Origin: Thermothelomyces thermophilus ATCC 42464
Taxonomy: Eukaryota > Ascomycota > Sordariomycetes > Sordariales > Chaetomiaceae
Direction: 5' to 3'
DNA length: 64,000 bases
Assembly (NCBI RefSeq): GCF_000226095.1
Contig: NC_016474.1
Location: 2,976,001 to 3,040,000, forward strand
Part shown: positions 12,593 to 23,930 of the stretch, in pieces
How the letters are laid out: each line of letters opens with the position of its first letter
Position numbering within the stretch: the first letter of the stretch is position 1
Program-made: the position numbers and the translations under genes
The notes under the pieces: model-generated
Told to the model about the DNA's origin: nothing
Databases searched by the model: none
What the model saw: only the letters and a program-made list of their open reading frames with translations

Positions 12593-13554
12593 TCAACGCT
12601 TCTTCTTCGGGCAATCAGCCACTTTGTGACCGGGCTTCCCGCACCCATGGCAAGACAAGGCGGAGGAAGGCCGCTGGAATGCCTGTGAGCCTGCTGAGGA
12701 GATGGAGGTCAGTTGGTTCAACTTGATCTCTTTCTTCCGTCTCTTCCCGGCGAGCTGCTGCGCCTTCCTGCGCTCCTCTTCTCGCCTGGCCGAGATACTA
12801 GACCTCGGCCGCCTGCGCTCTGCACTGCCGACGGTACTCTGCCGGCCGCGGCTAGGCTCTGCCTTTGCTGCCTCCGAGGAATTCTCGTCATCCGAGACCT
12901 CTCCAGCATCTGAACCGGAGTCGGAGTCCGAGTCACTGCTGCCGCTGCTTTCGTCGCCCTCTTTCCTGGCAGCCTGGAGAACCTCGTCAGCATAAGCCTG
13001 ATTTGAAAGGCTCAATGGCCTCAACTTGCCTTCGATTTCTTCATGTTGAAGCGCTGAAACTGAGGCTGGCCGGACACGCCGCCGAGATCGAACGGGTCGT
13101 CATCGTCATCCCTGCCTGGCGTGCTCGCGTAGTCGATTTGGGCAAAGCCAACCTCGACGACGTTCAGCAGCGGCCGAGATGACCTCGGTGGCAGGCTTGC
13201 CGCGCCCTCCAGCACCCAGTGCGAGTCGCCCAGCTCCGCGGCGCGCTTCTCTATGGCCGCCCGCTTCTTCCTCTCCTCCTCTTCCACCGCAGCCCTTATC
13301 GCCTGCTGGTCGAAGAGCGGTGTCGCCGGCGAGCCGGCTGCTGATGGTGTGTGGGACGTCTTGCGACGCTTGGCCGAGCCATCATCGCTGCCCGGGGTTG
13401 CTGGCGAGCTGGCATCGGGTGTATCCGCGGCTGCTGCGGCTGCTGCGGCTGCGCCCCTTTGCATAAACTTCATCGTCATCAGACGAGAGGACATTGTCTT
13501 TGGGGTCTGTTGCTTTGCCATGACTGGCAGGTTCGATGCTGGAGTGGGCGCCAT
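12593..13554 (-). CDS. MPP6: Mpp6-like nuclear exosome cofactor with CCHC zinc knuckle
   Basis: Two exons, 13554-13030 and 12973-12593, give 301 aa. The N-terminus has MSSRLMTMKFMQRG, the signature of the M-phase phosphoprotein 6 family, whose yeast member binds the RNA exosome and helps it handle structured nuclear RNA. An alanine run, the segment GDSHWVLEG and the segment PQFQRFNMKKSK follow. The C-terminal half is acidic, then basic, and ends in a perfect zinc knuckle, CHGCGKPGHKVADC (C283, C286, H291, C296), before PKKKR. The intron 13029-12974 is 56 bp with a GC donor (AAG|GCAAGT), branch GCTGAC and acceptor CTCCAG. It keeps phase 0, and without it the frame stops within two codons. Yeast Mpp6 is shorter and, as far as I recall, lacks the knuckle. 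The gene is divergent from the complex I gene at 14073. Confidence 0.85.
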
Positions 13555-14072
13555 GTTGTTGCTGATGGGTGTTGAGTGTTATAAAAATTGAGCGAAGTGA
13601 AAGGAAACAGATTTTTGAGCCCTGCGTCTTGGTTGGCAGTAAACTCCCGGCAGAACAGAAAAGCATTTGCCTCAGCAGAGGTCTCGCTATTATCTGAACT
13701 TTCTTGCACCCCTTCGTTTTTCTCGGTAACTCGTTCACCTTATGGAAACGAATTCCACGACGACTCGAGGCGACGCGTTCTCGAAAGAAAAACTGATGAA
13801 CAACACGCCAGGAAACAAACCGCATCAGGTAAGCGGTACAGAGGGTTGGGAAAGAGCCTTATCGATGCGCACAGACCACAGCATCAGTCGCCTTGCAACT
13901 TTACCACTTGAGCCGAGAATCACCCGGCAGCATTCCCTGCAGCTCCGAGCTCCAGCAGCGAGCCAAGCCAATTGAGTTCATTCTAACCTCGATTGAACTG
14001 CTTCCCGGGTCCCCGTCCCGCAAACCACCAACGCCCCTACCGAGTCCGCCACGAACCCCCGAAGCTACGACA
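13555..14072. promoter_or_regulatory. Shared 518 bp divergent promoter region
   Basis: Lies between the start codons of the Mpp6-like gene (minus) and the complex I subunit gene (plus), so it must contain both promoters and leaders. I see no clear TATA box. The assignment rests only on gene orientation. Confidence 0.6.
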
Positions 14073-14899
14073 ATGTACGTATCGCGTCTGCGGGGGGCAG
14101 CCGCCGCGGCAGTTAGCTCGCTGCCCCGGCGAGCGGCAGCAGCAAACAACGCAGCCTTCTTCAGCACCACCGCCCGCCAACTCAAGGGAGACGTCGCCTC
14201 GCCCTCGCCGCCGCCGGCCGGCACGACCAGCACCACCGCTCACGCGCAGACGACGCTGCCGACGGCCGAAGGACCGGCTCCCGCGGCCGTTGCGCAGGCG
14301 CCGAACCGCGCCGAGATCTGGTCTCGCTCCCAGCGGCCCCGCGCCCAGGCCATGACGGGGCCGCGCTTCGAGCAGACGGACTTTGAGTTGCAGGTGCGTT
14401 TCTGATGCTCTTGTGATTGCTCTCCGATGATCAGTATTGCTTGCAAGGAGAAATTGGGGGAAAAAAAGGGGGGGGGAGGAGTTTGGAAGAGAGGGCAGAG
14501 GAAGGGTCGTCGGGGATCTTTTGGGGGGGGGGGGTTGCTCTTTTTACTTCTTCCAATCGGGTGCCGGTGACGGGGTGCTGATGCTGATGCTGACGATGCT
14601 GGAACCTAGCCGCGACCCTATGCCGCCATTGAGCTCATCCACCAGCAGCCCGTGCGGTGGACGCACGAGAGGATTGTGGCGTGCGACGGAGGCGGCGGAC
14701 CGACTGGACACCCCAGGATCTACATCAACACCGACAAGCCCGAAATTGCCACGTGCGGGTACTGCGGGCTGCCCTTTGTAAGTTCTTCCCCTCGTCCTCG
14801 CCTTCGAGAGGAATGCGACTGAACGCTGCGGCGCAGGCAAACGAGCATCACAGAAAACACCTCGAGTCGCTTCCACAGACGTCGTACCCGCTTTCCTGA
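14073..14899 (+). CDS. NADH:ubiquinone oxidoreductase zinc subunit (NDUFS6 type), mitochondrial
   Basis: Three exons, 14073-14393, 14610-14777 and 14837-14899, give 183 aa. The first 35 or so residues ([20 protein letters not shown], then AFFSTTARQ) are a typical matrix-targeting presequence rich in Arg, Ala and Ser. Exon 2 encodes [20 protein letters not shown] and [20 protein letters not shown], and exon 3 encodes [20 protein letters not shown], the conserved core of the 13 kDa complex I subunit. The CGYC pair and an upstream His fit the Zn site known for this family, which is needed late in complex I assembly. Both introns are phase 0. Intron 1 (216 bp) is enlarged by G-rich runs (about 14458-14478 and 14522-14534) and has branch GCTGAC. 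Intron 2 is 59 bp. Confidence 0.95.
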
Positions 14900-15841
14900 A
14901 GATGGGCTGGAAGGTGAGGACGTCAAGAGAGACGGAGAGATTGTACATATTTCAGCTGGGCAAATAGATGGGAGCTGTCTCTGACTCATTCCGGCATGCC
15001 GGGCGAATATTGTCAACCAAAGTGATGAATCCGGGAGACCGGTCAGACGATGGGCGCTGCAGTAGCTCGAAATCAAAGTTTTGTGTCATCCAGTATTACG
15101 GTATGTCCTAATCGGGCGTGGATACTTCGTGACGTGTGGCGACGGTCTTCTGAAGCCCTCAGAAAAGCCAAACCCTCCAGGTTGAGTGGCCGTAGCCCGG
15201 AGGTAGGGCGCGTTATCCGGTACCACTGCCTACCCTACTCTTCCGGATACCCTTTGTGGTCACCTTCAGTCAGTGACTTTAATGATGGCCCCATTGATGG
15301 GTTCGGGTTCAAAATAGTACATGCATGCTATCTGTGAGAGTCTCTTCGGGGCGGATACGATACGGATATGGGCTTTTGCAGACGTCGTGGGGTAACAATT
15401 CCGGAGGGCTCCCAGGATCTGATGTTCGTGTACGGTATAATCACGCTCAAAGTCAACTCCTGTGCATGATATTCATTTGGAGAATGCTAATCTTACCCCA
15501 GGCATTCTGGTCAAGTCTGGCCGTGTCATCCCGTGGTTCCAACTGGACTGGGCACCTTATGGGATGACGCTTCTAGATACTAGTCTGCTTCGCGCCGAAC
15601 CTGATCCGCTGAAGTCGTGGTTTTCACGGCTTACGTAGCCCACATGGGGAATCTCTCGTTCACTCAGCCAAGGGTCGCTGTCATGCCAGTTCACCAGGCC
15701 ATGTACATACTCCTTACCCGGTGTTAATTACATTACTGTTTCTACACTGTCCGTGGACCTACCATTTTCTCATCATGGCTGAGAGCCTCGGTCAAGGAAA
15801 AAAAAAGGTAAAGAAACAGGAAGAAAACAGCGCGGACATGC
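14900..15841. other. Intergenic region between two convergent genes
   Basis: 3' flank of the complex I gene and of the gene at 15842-16991, which converge here. No coding-like frame, RNA gene or repeat was seen. Confidence 0.5.
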
Positions 15842-16991
15842 TCAGGGGACGATGTAGACTTCTCCATCAAATTCCTCGTTAGACTCGTCTCCGGCCTCGG
15901 TGGTCGTGACCTGTGCAACGTGGCCGCGGGCGGGCGATCCGTAGTGCAGGTGGCCTAGTTCAGACAGGTAACCATCGACCTGGGCGTTGGTGTCTCCCTT
16001 AGGCGCGCAGGTGCGAGCTAGCAGTAGTTACTCGGGCTCGGACATGCCCGTAGGTATGACACCAGTGGCGTGGTATGCTTTGCAGGCGGTCTTCAATCTC
16101 ACCTTGAGGCTACGTAGCGCAGCGTTGGTGCCGAACCTATTGTCGGTAGCCTTCATGTGGAAGCGACGAGTCCACTGGCAGGTGCGGATGAGCATTTCCT
16201 CGTTGCCCCGACATTCGTACCGGGCGAGTGCAAGACAATCTTGGACTGGCCGGATGATAGTGGATGGCGATGGGTACAGCGTTCCGGACTTGATGATCGA
16301 GGTGCTGGTGTGAGGGTCAAACTCTGTGCCTACGACGCTCGTATTCACATCCTTGGGGTGGTCGTATACGACGCAAGAAGAATCGGCGTCGCCATCCCCG
16401 TCTATGTCTCTATCCTCGTCCGCGTCCCCATCCCCGTCGTCGCCCCTACGGATGAACTGGCCGGTCGCGGCTCTGGGCCGGGAGGTAGAGGGCCTGCCAG
16501 GCAGGGCAGAGGGCTGGCGCACCGGTAGCAGCGGATGTAGTGGTTGACCTAGCCACGACGATAGCTGTGACGAGCGTTTAGGGACATTGGTCGCACGCTT
16601 AGTGATGATGGCCATTGCTTTTTTATCCTGCGTTGATCTGTGGTGAACAACTGCTCTGGTGGATGGTTTAGGCACAACGCGTTTCCTGGTCAGCTTCACT
16701 CCGACTGCGCAACATGGTTCATACGAGTAAACGTCGACTAGGTTGATAAACCGCTGTCCCAGAGGACTCGTATGTAAGCGGCGAGAGAACCAGCCTAGTC
16801 ACTGCTGTTCTGTCTGGTGTTTGTAAAGGTCGACCCTTGTTTAGGTTGTTAGGTAGCTGCATACTCCTATCCACAAACTTTCCTTTTTCAAGTGCGATTT
16901 TCGAGCCACCATAGCGCTCCATGGCCAACCAACCGGAACCATCTGATCCAGCAAAGGCTTCCATATAGTGTATGGATCGTTTCTCCATCAT
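15842..16991 (-). CDS. Unrecognised protein, three predicted exons
   Basis: Predicted exons 16991-16865, 16794-16103 and 15997-15842 join in phase to give 324 aa. Junctions are R|S (donor GTATGC) and LRSLK|GDTNAQ (donor AAG|GTGAGA, 105 bp intron). The unspliced middle exon has no in-frame ATG, which is why an upstream exon beginning MMEKRSIHYMEAFAGSDG was added. I recognise no domain. Visible features are a basic N-terminal half (LTRKRVVPKP), an acidic Asp/Gly-rich stretch (GDDGDGDADEDRDIDGDGDA), a central region with several Cys (about CVVYDHPKDV to LIRTCQWTRRFHMKATDNRF) and an acidic tail ending EEFDGEVYIVP. No signal peptide or membrane segment is obvious. It may be lineage-restricted. Codon use is less biased than in the neighbours, so the exon chain needs transcript support. 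Confidence 0.5.
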
Positions 16992-19560
16992 CCGAACTTC
17001 AATCCATCGGTCTCGCGATGAACGCGATCAGCCACACACGCCTAGTGCAGCCCAACAAAACCACCAAGAAGCAAAGAAGACAGCAAAACTAATACCATGA
17101 ACGGCCTCAAAATGTGCAAAGATGCCATAATATCAGCCAAATTCAAGTCAGGTTCGTATACGGGGTAGATAGCAACATAAGTCCTTCCTTCTCGCAGTTA
17201 CAGGATACCACATTCTCCCTTGTAGTCGCCCCTGTAGTTTGCCTATTTGATGCCCTAACGGCTCCGGGCGGCCACTCGTAATGATAGTAAAATGCTGGGT
17301 ACTAATAGGAACTCCTTACTTCGATCCGAGACATCATCAGCGGGAGATCAGATCGGTCTTCACCTCTACCCCAAGCGAACGAGGGCTAGGATGCAGCTAA
17401 CGTCTCTGATTTGGGAACAGAGGTCCTGCATTGTCGTTCATTCTGACTCGCAGGGGCATTCGAAAAGCCGCAACACGCAAGCTACCAAGGAGATGTATAT
17501 ATGTTTTTCGTCTCCGGCTTCCGCGCCCCGGGGTTTCGGGTCCGGGCCCCCCGAATCGCCAATATGTGGGTCGTCTTCCGGTTGACTGCAATCCAACGAG
17601 AACCTGCACTGTCCGGCCCCCAAACTTCTCAGGTCTTGTGTTACCGTCGTAGTGTAGGGTAGTGTAGTAGTGGACAAGAAGTGCCCCGAGCGCTAAGCCG
17701 AGAAACGGACGCATATCCGGTTGGAGGTGGTCCCCGAGCCGTGATAAATGCCAAAATTGGGCCACATGCAAAGACTTGTAGATTCGATCTCGCCCTGATC
17801 AACTGTTGGAAACAGGTTTTGCTCGTCAGTTGTATCGTTTAACTCGTGTGGCATATCAGCTCCATCGTATTCTTTGGAGGGTCGAGAGAAAGAATAAGCT
17901 GAATAAAAGCACAGAAGAAAAAAAACGCTTGGTGTCTGGTTTGCATTCAGCAATCGCCACCAATGCGGTCGTCCAAATCTGGATGCTGGATTGTATGTTT
18001 GTGAAGAGCGCTGAAATCTCTCGTGACTGCAAACTTCGTGGTGATGAAGCTTGAACCCTACTTCTCGTGTAAAGTATGTACCCCCGTACTGCGCTGACGC
18101 TAGTATCCGCAGCCATACGGATTACTTGATGGATGATGATGGGCTTGTGGTTGCTATTATTAGACTTGATACAGGGCATACGCGGTTATAGAAGGTATCA
18201 GACTCGCTAACAAGGGACAGCAGGGCTGGGAAGCCCCACCCGCCCCCGTCGCCCCTCCAGCCGAACGGGGCATGAACTGCGAAGGGGAAAAAAAGCTTCT
18301 TTTGAACTTGGCCATGAGGTGTTTCAAAGCCGGGGATTATTAGAAGACAGTTCTCTGGTGAGGTTACATCATTGTGAATCGGCCCCGGGCCGCCCAGCTT
18401 GAGTGAAGCCGAGCTGCTGAGCATCGAAGCTCTGGTTGCTCTGTCGAACCCAGTTTTAGTTGGGCGACACAGTTCGTTGATCAACAAGCAGCGCTGATAA
18501 GTTGGGACTGGTAGCGGCTTGGAGGAGGAGGGTGGGAAGATGTTTGATGGGTGGGAGGCATCCATGGATTTTACGGAACGTCGATTGCACAGCAGCGGGG
18601 TATCGGGCTGGCTGCCCCTTTCTGTCTTGCTATTCGCAGTGGTTCCAAATTATCAGGACCCTGCGAATGGCAAATCCTCCGCAGCTGGATGTAGGCTGCA
18701 CTGCGGCGGATCCGCACAACCTAAGCAGCTAATGTAGTGCAGCGTGTTGAACCAGAAACGGGGACACACGGAGGCAATGCAGAAAGCCGCTCTTTGTCCT
18801 TTGCAGGAGCTTTCGCAAAATAACAAATCATAAAGTAGTCGTTTTGGAAACGGACGGCCGGGTTTCCTGCGTATCGTGTCACATCGGCGCCGCGGGGTAT
18901 CGAGCCCCAACGTTTGCCCATTTGAAGCCTCTCCAATCGCCAGTATCCATCCAGCCATTCAACTTGTCGTTCCAGTCCTTGGCGCTGACCCTTGCTCTGC
19001 TGCCTTGTTCGAACCATTGGGACCCCTTGTCTTGATCCCCTGCGCTGATGAGGGGCAGCCGGCAGCCCAGTGCATGGGGCGCAGACCGAGAGAGAGAGAG
19101 AGAGCACTTGCATTCTTGGATGTGATTTCGTCTCGCCCTCCCTCCACACTGGCACGATTCAGGCGACCCGTCCGAGTCGCTGACCTGTCGCGCGCTTGCA
19201 CGCACGTTCATTGCATCCTTGCAAGTTGGAGCCGCCGAACCGTAGGTCCTGGGGCATTGCAGCGTGCATCGCCGGGGCTCGCAGCTCGCCGAACTACGGA
19301 GTAATCGCAGCTGCATCTGCTCCGGTTCCTTTTCGCTTGGCCGCTTTGAGAAGTGGTCGCGGTTGAGGGTGACGGTGTGGTTTGCGCCCTTTTTACGGCT
19401 TTGACGCCTGCGCATTCGCCGGATCGTCTACATACCTTAATGTAGGTTGGCCCTCCCCGCATCCCGTCCCGCCAGCCTGCCTTTTGGTTTTGGTCTGAAC
19501 CCTAAATCCGAGGGCCGCCCGGGTAGGTCGCTCACCGCCCGTCGGTCGCGCAGCAGCAGC

Positions 19561-19595
<35 letters not shown>

Positions 19596-19700
19596 CCCGA
19601 GTCCAGCGACCGCCTTCCATTTAGCACCCGCTGATCGCTGAACCCGCTAATCTTTCACCGCCCGCGCGCACGCAGCGTTTTGATCCTTCCCGGCGCAAGC
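16992..19700. other. Gene-free region and leader of the 19701 gene
   Basis: No coding-like frame. One TACGGAGTA motif is at 19295-19303. A GGAGCA-type minisatellite lies at about 19550-19598, just upstream of the start codon of the next gene and probably in its 5' leader. A short GA run is at about 19090-19102. Confidence 0.45.
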
Positions 19701-21042
19701 ATGCCGTCCAAGCTCCCTTGGTCTGGCAAGAACAACCGCTCTCAACACAATCTCGTGGCGTCGAGGGGTGCCGAGGACCCTGTCTCGGTGCCCGCATCAG
19801 CTGCTGGTGGTGCGAACCCCCCGAGTGTGGGTGCGGGTGCGGGTGCGGGTGCAGGTGCGGGCGGTGCAAACCCCCCCTCAGCCTCGCCCAACCCGGCCTT
19901 CAGCTCCAGCGAATCCTTTCAAACCGAGACCGCAAACGCCGGCCGGGGTAATCACGCACAACAACAATCCCCGCCTCCGCCGCCACACTTGGTTAACCCC
20001 TACGGCGACCCTGGTGCCGGCGACAACTCCGCGAGCATTCCGCCGCAGCTGCAGCACTCTAACAGTGTTTCGGCCGCCTTCGACTCGCGCCGGCAGCGGG
20101 ACGACCAAGAATTTCCCGACCAGGTGACGCGCTCCCAATCGTATCGCTACACACAGCCGTCCCCCACTTCAACCCAACAACTGCTCCTCCAGCAGCAGCA
20201 TCAGGAGCACCAGCAGCACCATCACCACCAGCACTATCACCACCCCCACCAGCAACACGCACAACATCCACAACACCCACAACATCCACAACACCCACAA
20301 CACCCGCAACACCCGCAACACCAACAAATTCAGCCACTGCCAGGATCTGCCTCGGTCGAGGATCTTAGCTCTCCTGGCCACCCAAACATTTCGTCGCCCA
20401 TTCTTGGTGCTCCCCCACGACCCCATTACGTCCAACAGCAGCAGCCGCCACCGCCACCGCCGCCCCAGGCCCAGCCTCCGAAGCCGAAGCAGTCTACTCG
20501 CAAGCTGATCAAAAACATACTCAATCCCCGGGGCCAGGACTTCGCACCTCAGACGCAACATAACCAACACGGCGGTGCCGCAGGCCCAGCACGCAGGAAC
20601 TCGAAGCGCGTGAGCCTCCCTACGCCGTACCCCCCGCCAATTCGGACCGGCGCCTCCCAGATCTCGCTCGATCAGCAGCAGCAGCTCGAGTGGCAGAACC
20701 AGGGCCCTCCGACTCAGCCATCCCCCCTGCAAGGTGTAGGATCTTTCCGCGAATCGTTCGTAACTGAGGACTCTGACCAAGAGCTGCGTGTGCAGAACCC
20801 ACAGGACAACCATCACTCGACCATCAGGCCAGTCCCAGCTTCAGACGCCGAGTCGTCCTCGTACTCGACTGAAGATAACGGGTACCGCCCACACAGAGGA
20901 CATCTCTCGTCTCACGGTCAGCTTCCCCCCGAGCTGCAACACCAGCAATATAACCAGGCGGTTTTCGAAGCCGACTCGCATCCGCATCAGCACCAGCAGC
21001 AGCAACAACAACAACAACAACCACAGTATCAGTTCTCAGACT

Positions 21043-21075
<33 letters not shown>

Positions 21076-22933
21076 CCCAGTATCAGGGCGGCAACCAGCA
21101 GGCATTTTCGGGACACCTCGCCGCCAATCCGCAGCACCAGAACCCCGAAACCGTGTCGCAGCTGTCGCATGAGTCTCCCACCAAGGATTCGGACCAGCCT
21201 TCTACTAGTAGCGTACCACCGCCGACGGTGCAGAGCGGCTCCGCTGCGGTAAACTACCCCGCGCAGACACAGGATCTTCCCGGACTGCAGAACCCACTAC
21301 CTGGTGCTCAAACTCGGGCCCCGCAGCAGCAAACCATGGCCCCACCATCCGGCGGGCCGCCCCCGGCGCGGAGGTCCCAGGAGGCGGAGAAGATGCGTGA
21401 GCAAGTGCAGCCGCCGCCCGGGCCGCCACCGAACTACCGGCAGAGCCAACAGAACCCCAACATGAATCCGTTACCCCAACCTCCCAATGCGGGACCGCCG
21501 AACCCGAACTTCCGCGCTAGCAACGTGCCCGACAGGCAGCAGTTTGATGGACAGGGCGAGCCTCAAGGGCGTAACAGCCCGCAGCCCCCACCTAACGATC
21601 GCGCGGCCGAAGACCCCGAGAAAGCGTTCAAGGACCTCTGTAGGACTAGCCGTCTTTTTTCTTTCTCTTCCTTCCCTTCATTTTCTTTCTTTCTCTTACT
21701 CTCCCCCCCCCCCCCCCCAACAAAAAAAAAAGGTCGATCATGTAGACTCCGCTAACAGTTGGCAATGCAGTGACCAAATACAAGAACGTCAAACGGCTCT
21801 ACTTTGACGGCAAGAAGGAGATTGAACAGTTGAATGGTCAAGTAGAGCAGCTTCAGAACGCCATAGCCAACCAGCGCATGTCGCAGAGCCGGACGTCACT
21901 CGACGACAGCGAGTACACGACACGTTTCAACCGCCTTAATGGCGCCATCAACAACCTGTCTTTCAATATCCGCAAAGATTGGGCCTCGCTACCGGCATGG
22001 CTGGCGCCCTTTGTGAGTCCTGACGCACTCAAGACGGGCAAGCAGGAGATGACGGCCGTTGGGCGAGCTGTCATCACGCGCTGGCTCGTAGACGAGATCT
22101 TCAACCGCTGCTTCCACCCGGGCCTGGATCCGGAGCTCAGCAGACAGCTCAAGGCCATCGAGCTCAACATCCGGAACTTTAGCTACACCATGAACAGCCA
22201 GGAGGAGTTTGACGCGCTGACGACCAAGGTAGTGAACTGGCGCATGGCTACCCTTGAGGGCCTGCAGGACGTGCTCCAAAGCCCCGAGAGCGCCAATTAC
22301 AGAAACGATTTCACGCGACGGGCCACGAGCAACCTGACGGCGTCGCTCTTCCAGTACCTGGTCGACCCCCCACCGGCGGGCGTCGAGGGCAGCGCCAGCA
22401 TGATTGTCGAGCTCGCCGTCGGCATCGCGAGCAACCTGCCCCTCGAGAGCCGCGACGTTGCCATCCTCTACCCCTTGCCCGAGCAGCCTATCCAGCCGGA
22501 GCTGATGGAGGTGGAAAAGACGGGCCTGCCAGCGTTGGAACCCCGCCCGTCCGATGCGAGCGAGGAGGCGCCGGGGCCGGGAGCGGGAGCGGCGGATAAT
22601 GGTGGCGGTGCCGGTGGTGCTGGAGGAGGCAAGGGCGAAGCGCCTACCAACAAGGACGGTGGCAGCGGCGGCAGCGGCGGCAAGGACCGACGCGGCGACA
22701 AGAGATCGGGTATGTTGAGCGTCTTGGGGACCGCCGCCGGCGGCGGCGGCGGCAGTAGCGGCAGCGGCAGCGCGCCGAGCAGTAGGAAAGGTAGCATTGC
22801 TGACGCAGGTATGGCACAAACAGCTCACCCACCGCCCAAGGACCCGGGCAAGGTGCGCTTCGCCGGATTCGTCGCCGTCGAAGTGCGTGGCCGACAGGTG
22901 CTGGTCAAGGCGCCCGTGTGGACGCTGGGGTGA
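19701..22933 (+). CDS. Large low-complexity (polyQ/Pro/His) protein with conserved C-terminal region, function unknown
   Basis: Two exons, 19701-21639 and 21771-22933, give 1033 aa. The first 645 residues are low complexity: a Gly-Ala repeat, His/Gln runs, about seven HPQ units, and several polyQ and polyproline tracts. After the intron (phase 1, branch GCTAAC, giving KAFKDLLTKYKNVKRLYFDG) comes a probable coiled coil (KKEIEQLNGQVEQLQNAIAN) and a well-ordered region with aromatic and hydrophobic blocks (INNLSFNIRKDW, VGRAVITRWLVDEIFNRCF, FSYTMNSQEEFDALTTKVVN). A Gly-rich linker precedes the C-terminus VRFAGFVAVEVRGRQVLVKA. I remember this C-terminal architecture as common in Pezizomycotina proteins without assigned function; I name no activity. 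The intron contains C and A runs. The start is the first ATG of the open frame. The 5' region is long, so the gene may have a leader intron. Confidence 0.8.
20258..20328 (+). repeat. 9-bp coding minisatellite (HPQ repeat)
   Basis: Roughly seven tandem copies of a 9-base unit, CAACAYCCR-like, encode consecutive HPQ tripeptides in the low-complexity half of the 19701 protein. Copies differ only at synonymous positions, which suggests recent expansion with little protein-level change. Confidence 0.8.
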
Positions 22934-23930
22934 TTTGTCACTGCGTCGAGGGTAAGAGCTTCTTCTCTTCTCAAAACGATGGGTTCCGCTGTCTGGATGT
23001 TTACTCTTTGTTTGTGTTCTTCTAGGGCGTGGAAGGATAATCGAATGGATATGGCGGGGATGCGAAGTGAGGCCGCCTTGTAGTGGATATTGGGGGAGGG
23101 AAGCACGCCATTGGCAGCTGCTGTGGTGAAAAGAAAGAAGACGAAGTCAAGGAGCTTGGTGTCGCGAGCCGGGCAGAGTGTGGTTCTAGGGGCGGAACGG
23201 GAGGATATAGGGTGATCGGGCTGAATGATTGGAGAGAAGGGTTACACCTGAAGGTTGGACAAGCCCCGTGGTTCCTCTTCGCTTTTTTTCCCCCTTTTTC
23301 GTTCAATGCTCTTGGGATGATGGCTTGCCTCCTGCGGCGGAGGATGGATTGTCTTTTTTTTTCGTCCGTGCTATGCATGTCGATATATACCCGGAGAATC
23401 TGTCGTGGCAGGTATGAAGCCAGTACAAATCGTCTTGCGCATTAACAGCTGGTATGAACCATGGTGTCTGCTTCTTCGTGTAATGTACATTACCGAACTA
23501 TATAGTAGATCAGGTAGGTTCATTAGATAAGGGACCTTACTTAGGTATGTAATCAGTCAATTTGGATTACGGTCACAAGAACAACTTCCCTACTTGTACA
23601 TACATACAACATACTTGCGCGCAGAGCACTGAACCCAGCTTAATCCCACCTTCACCGCCTTCCTTTTTAGTGTGAACCGGGCTGCCCCTCCATGACCCCG
23701 CCATGGGGGCAGAAAGAGGTATCCGTGTAACAACAAAGTGATTGTACAGATAACCTACCGGATTGGAGTTTGACGGTGTGCTCCTAGTTGGTTAGGCAGA
23801 ACCCGCGTCGTCATCGTCGTCGTGCTGGCCTGATTTACACGTCCATTTACCGACAGTGGACTCACCTTTTCTAACCCCCCGACGTCTTGCCGTATCTAGC
23901 ACAAGCATACATCCTTCCAGAGCGAAAGAA
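22934..23930. other. Intergenic region between two tandem + strand genes
   Basis: 3' flank of the 19701 gene and promoter of the EFM4 gene. It contains a GTACATAC-type repeat near 23595. No coding-like frame was seen. Confidence 0.5.
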
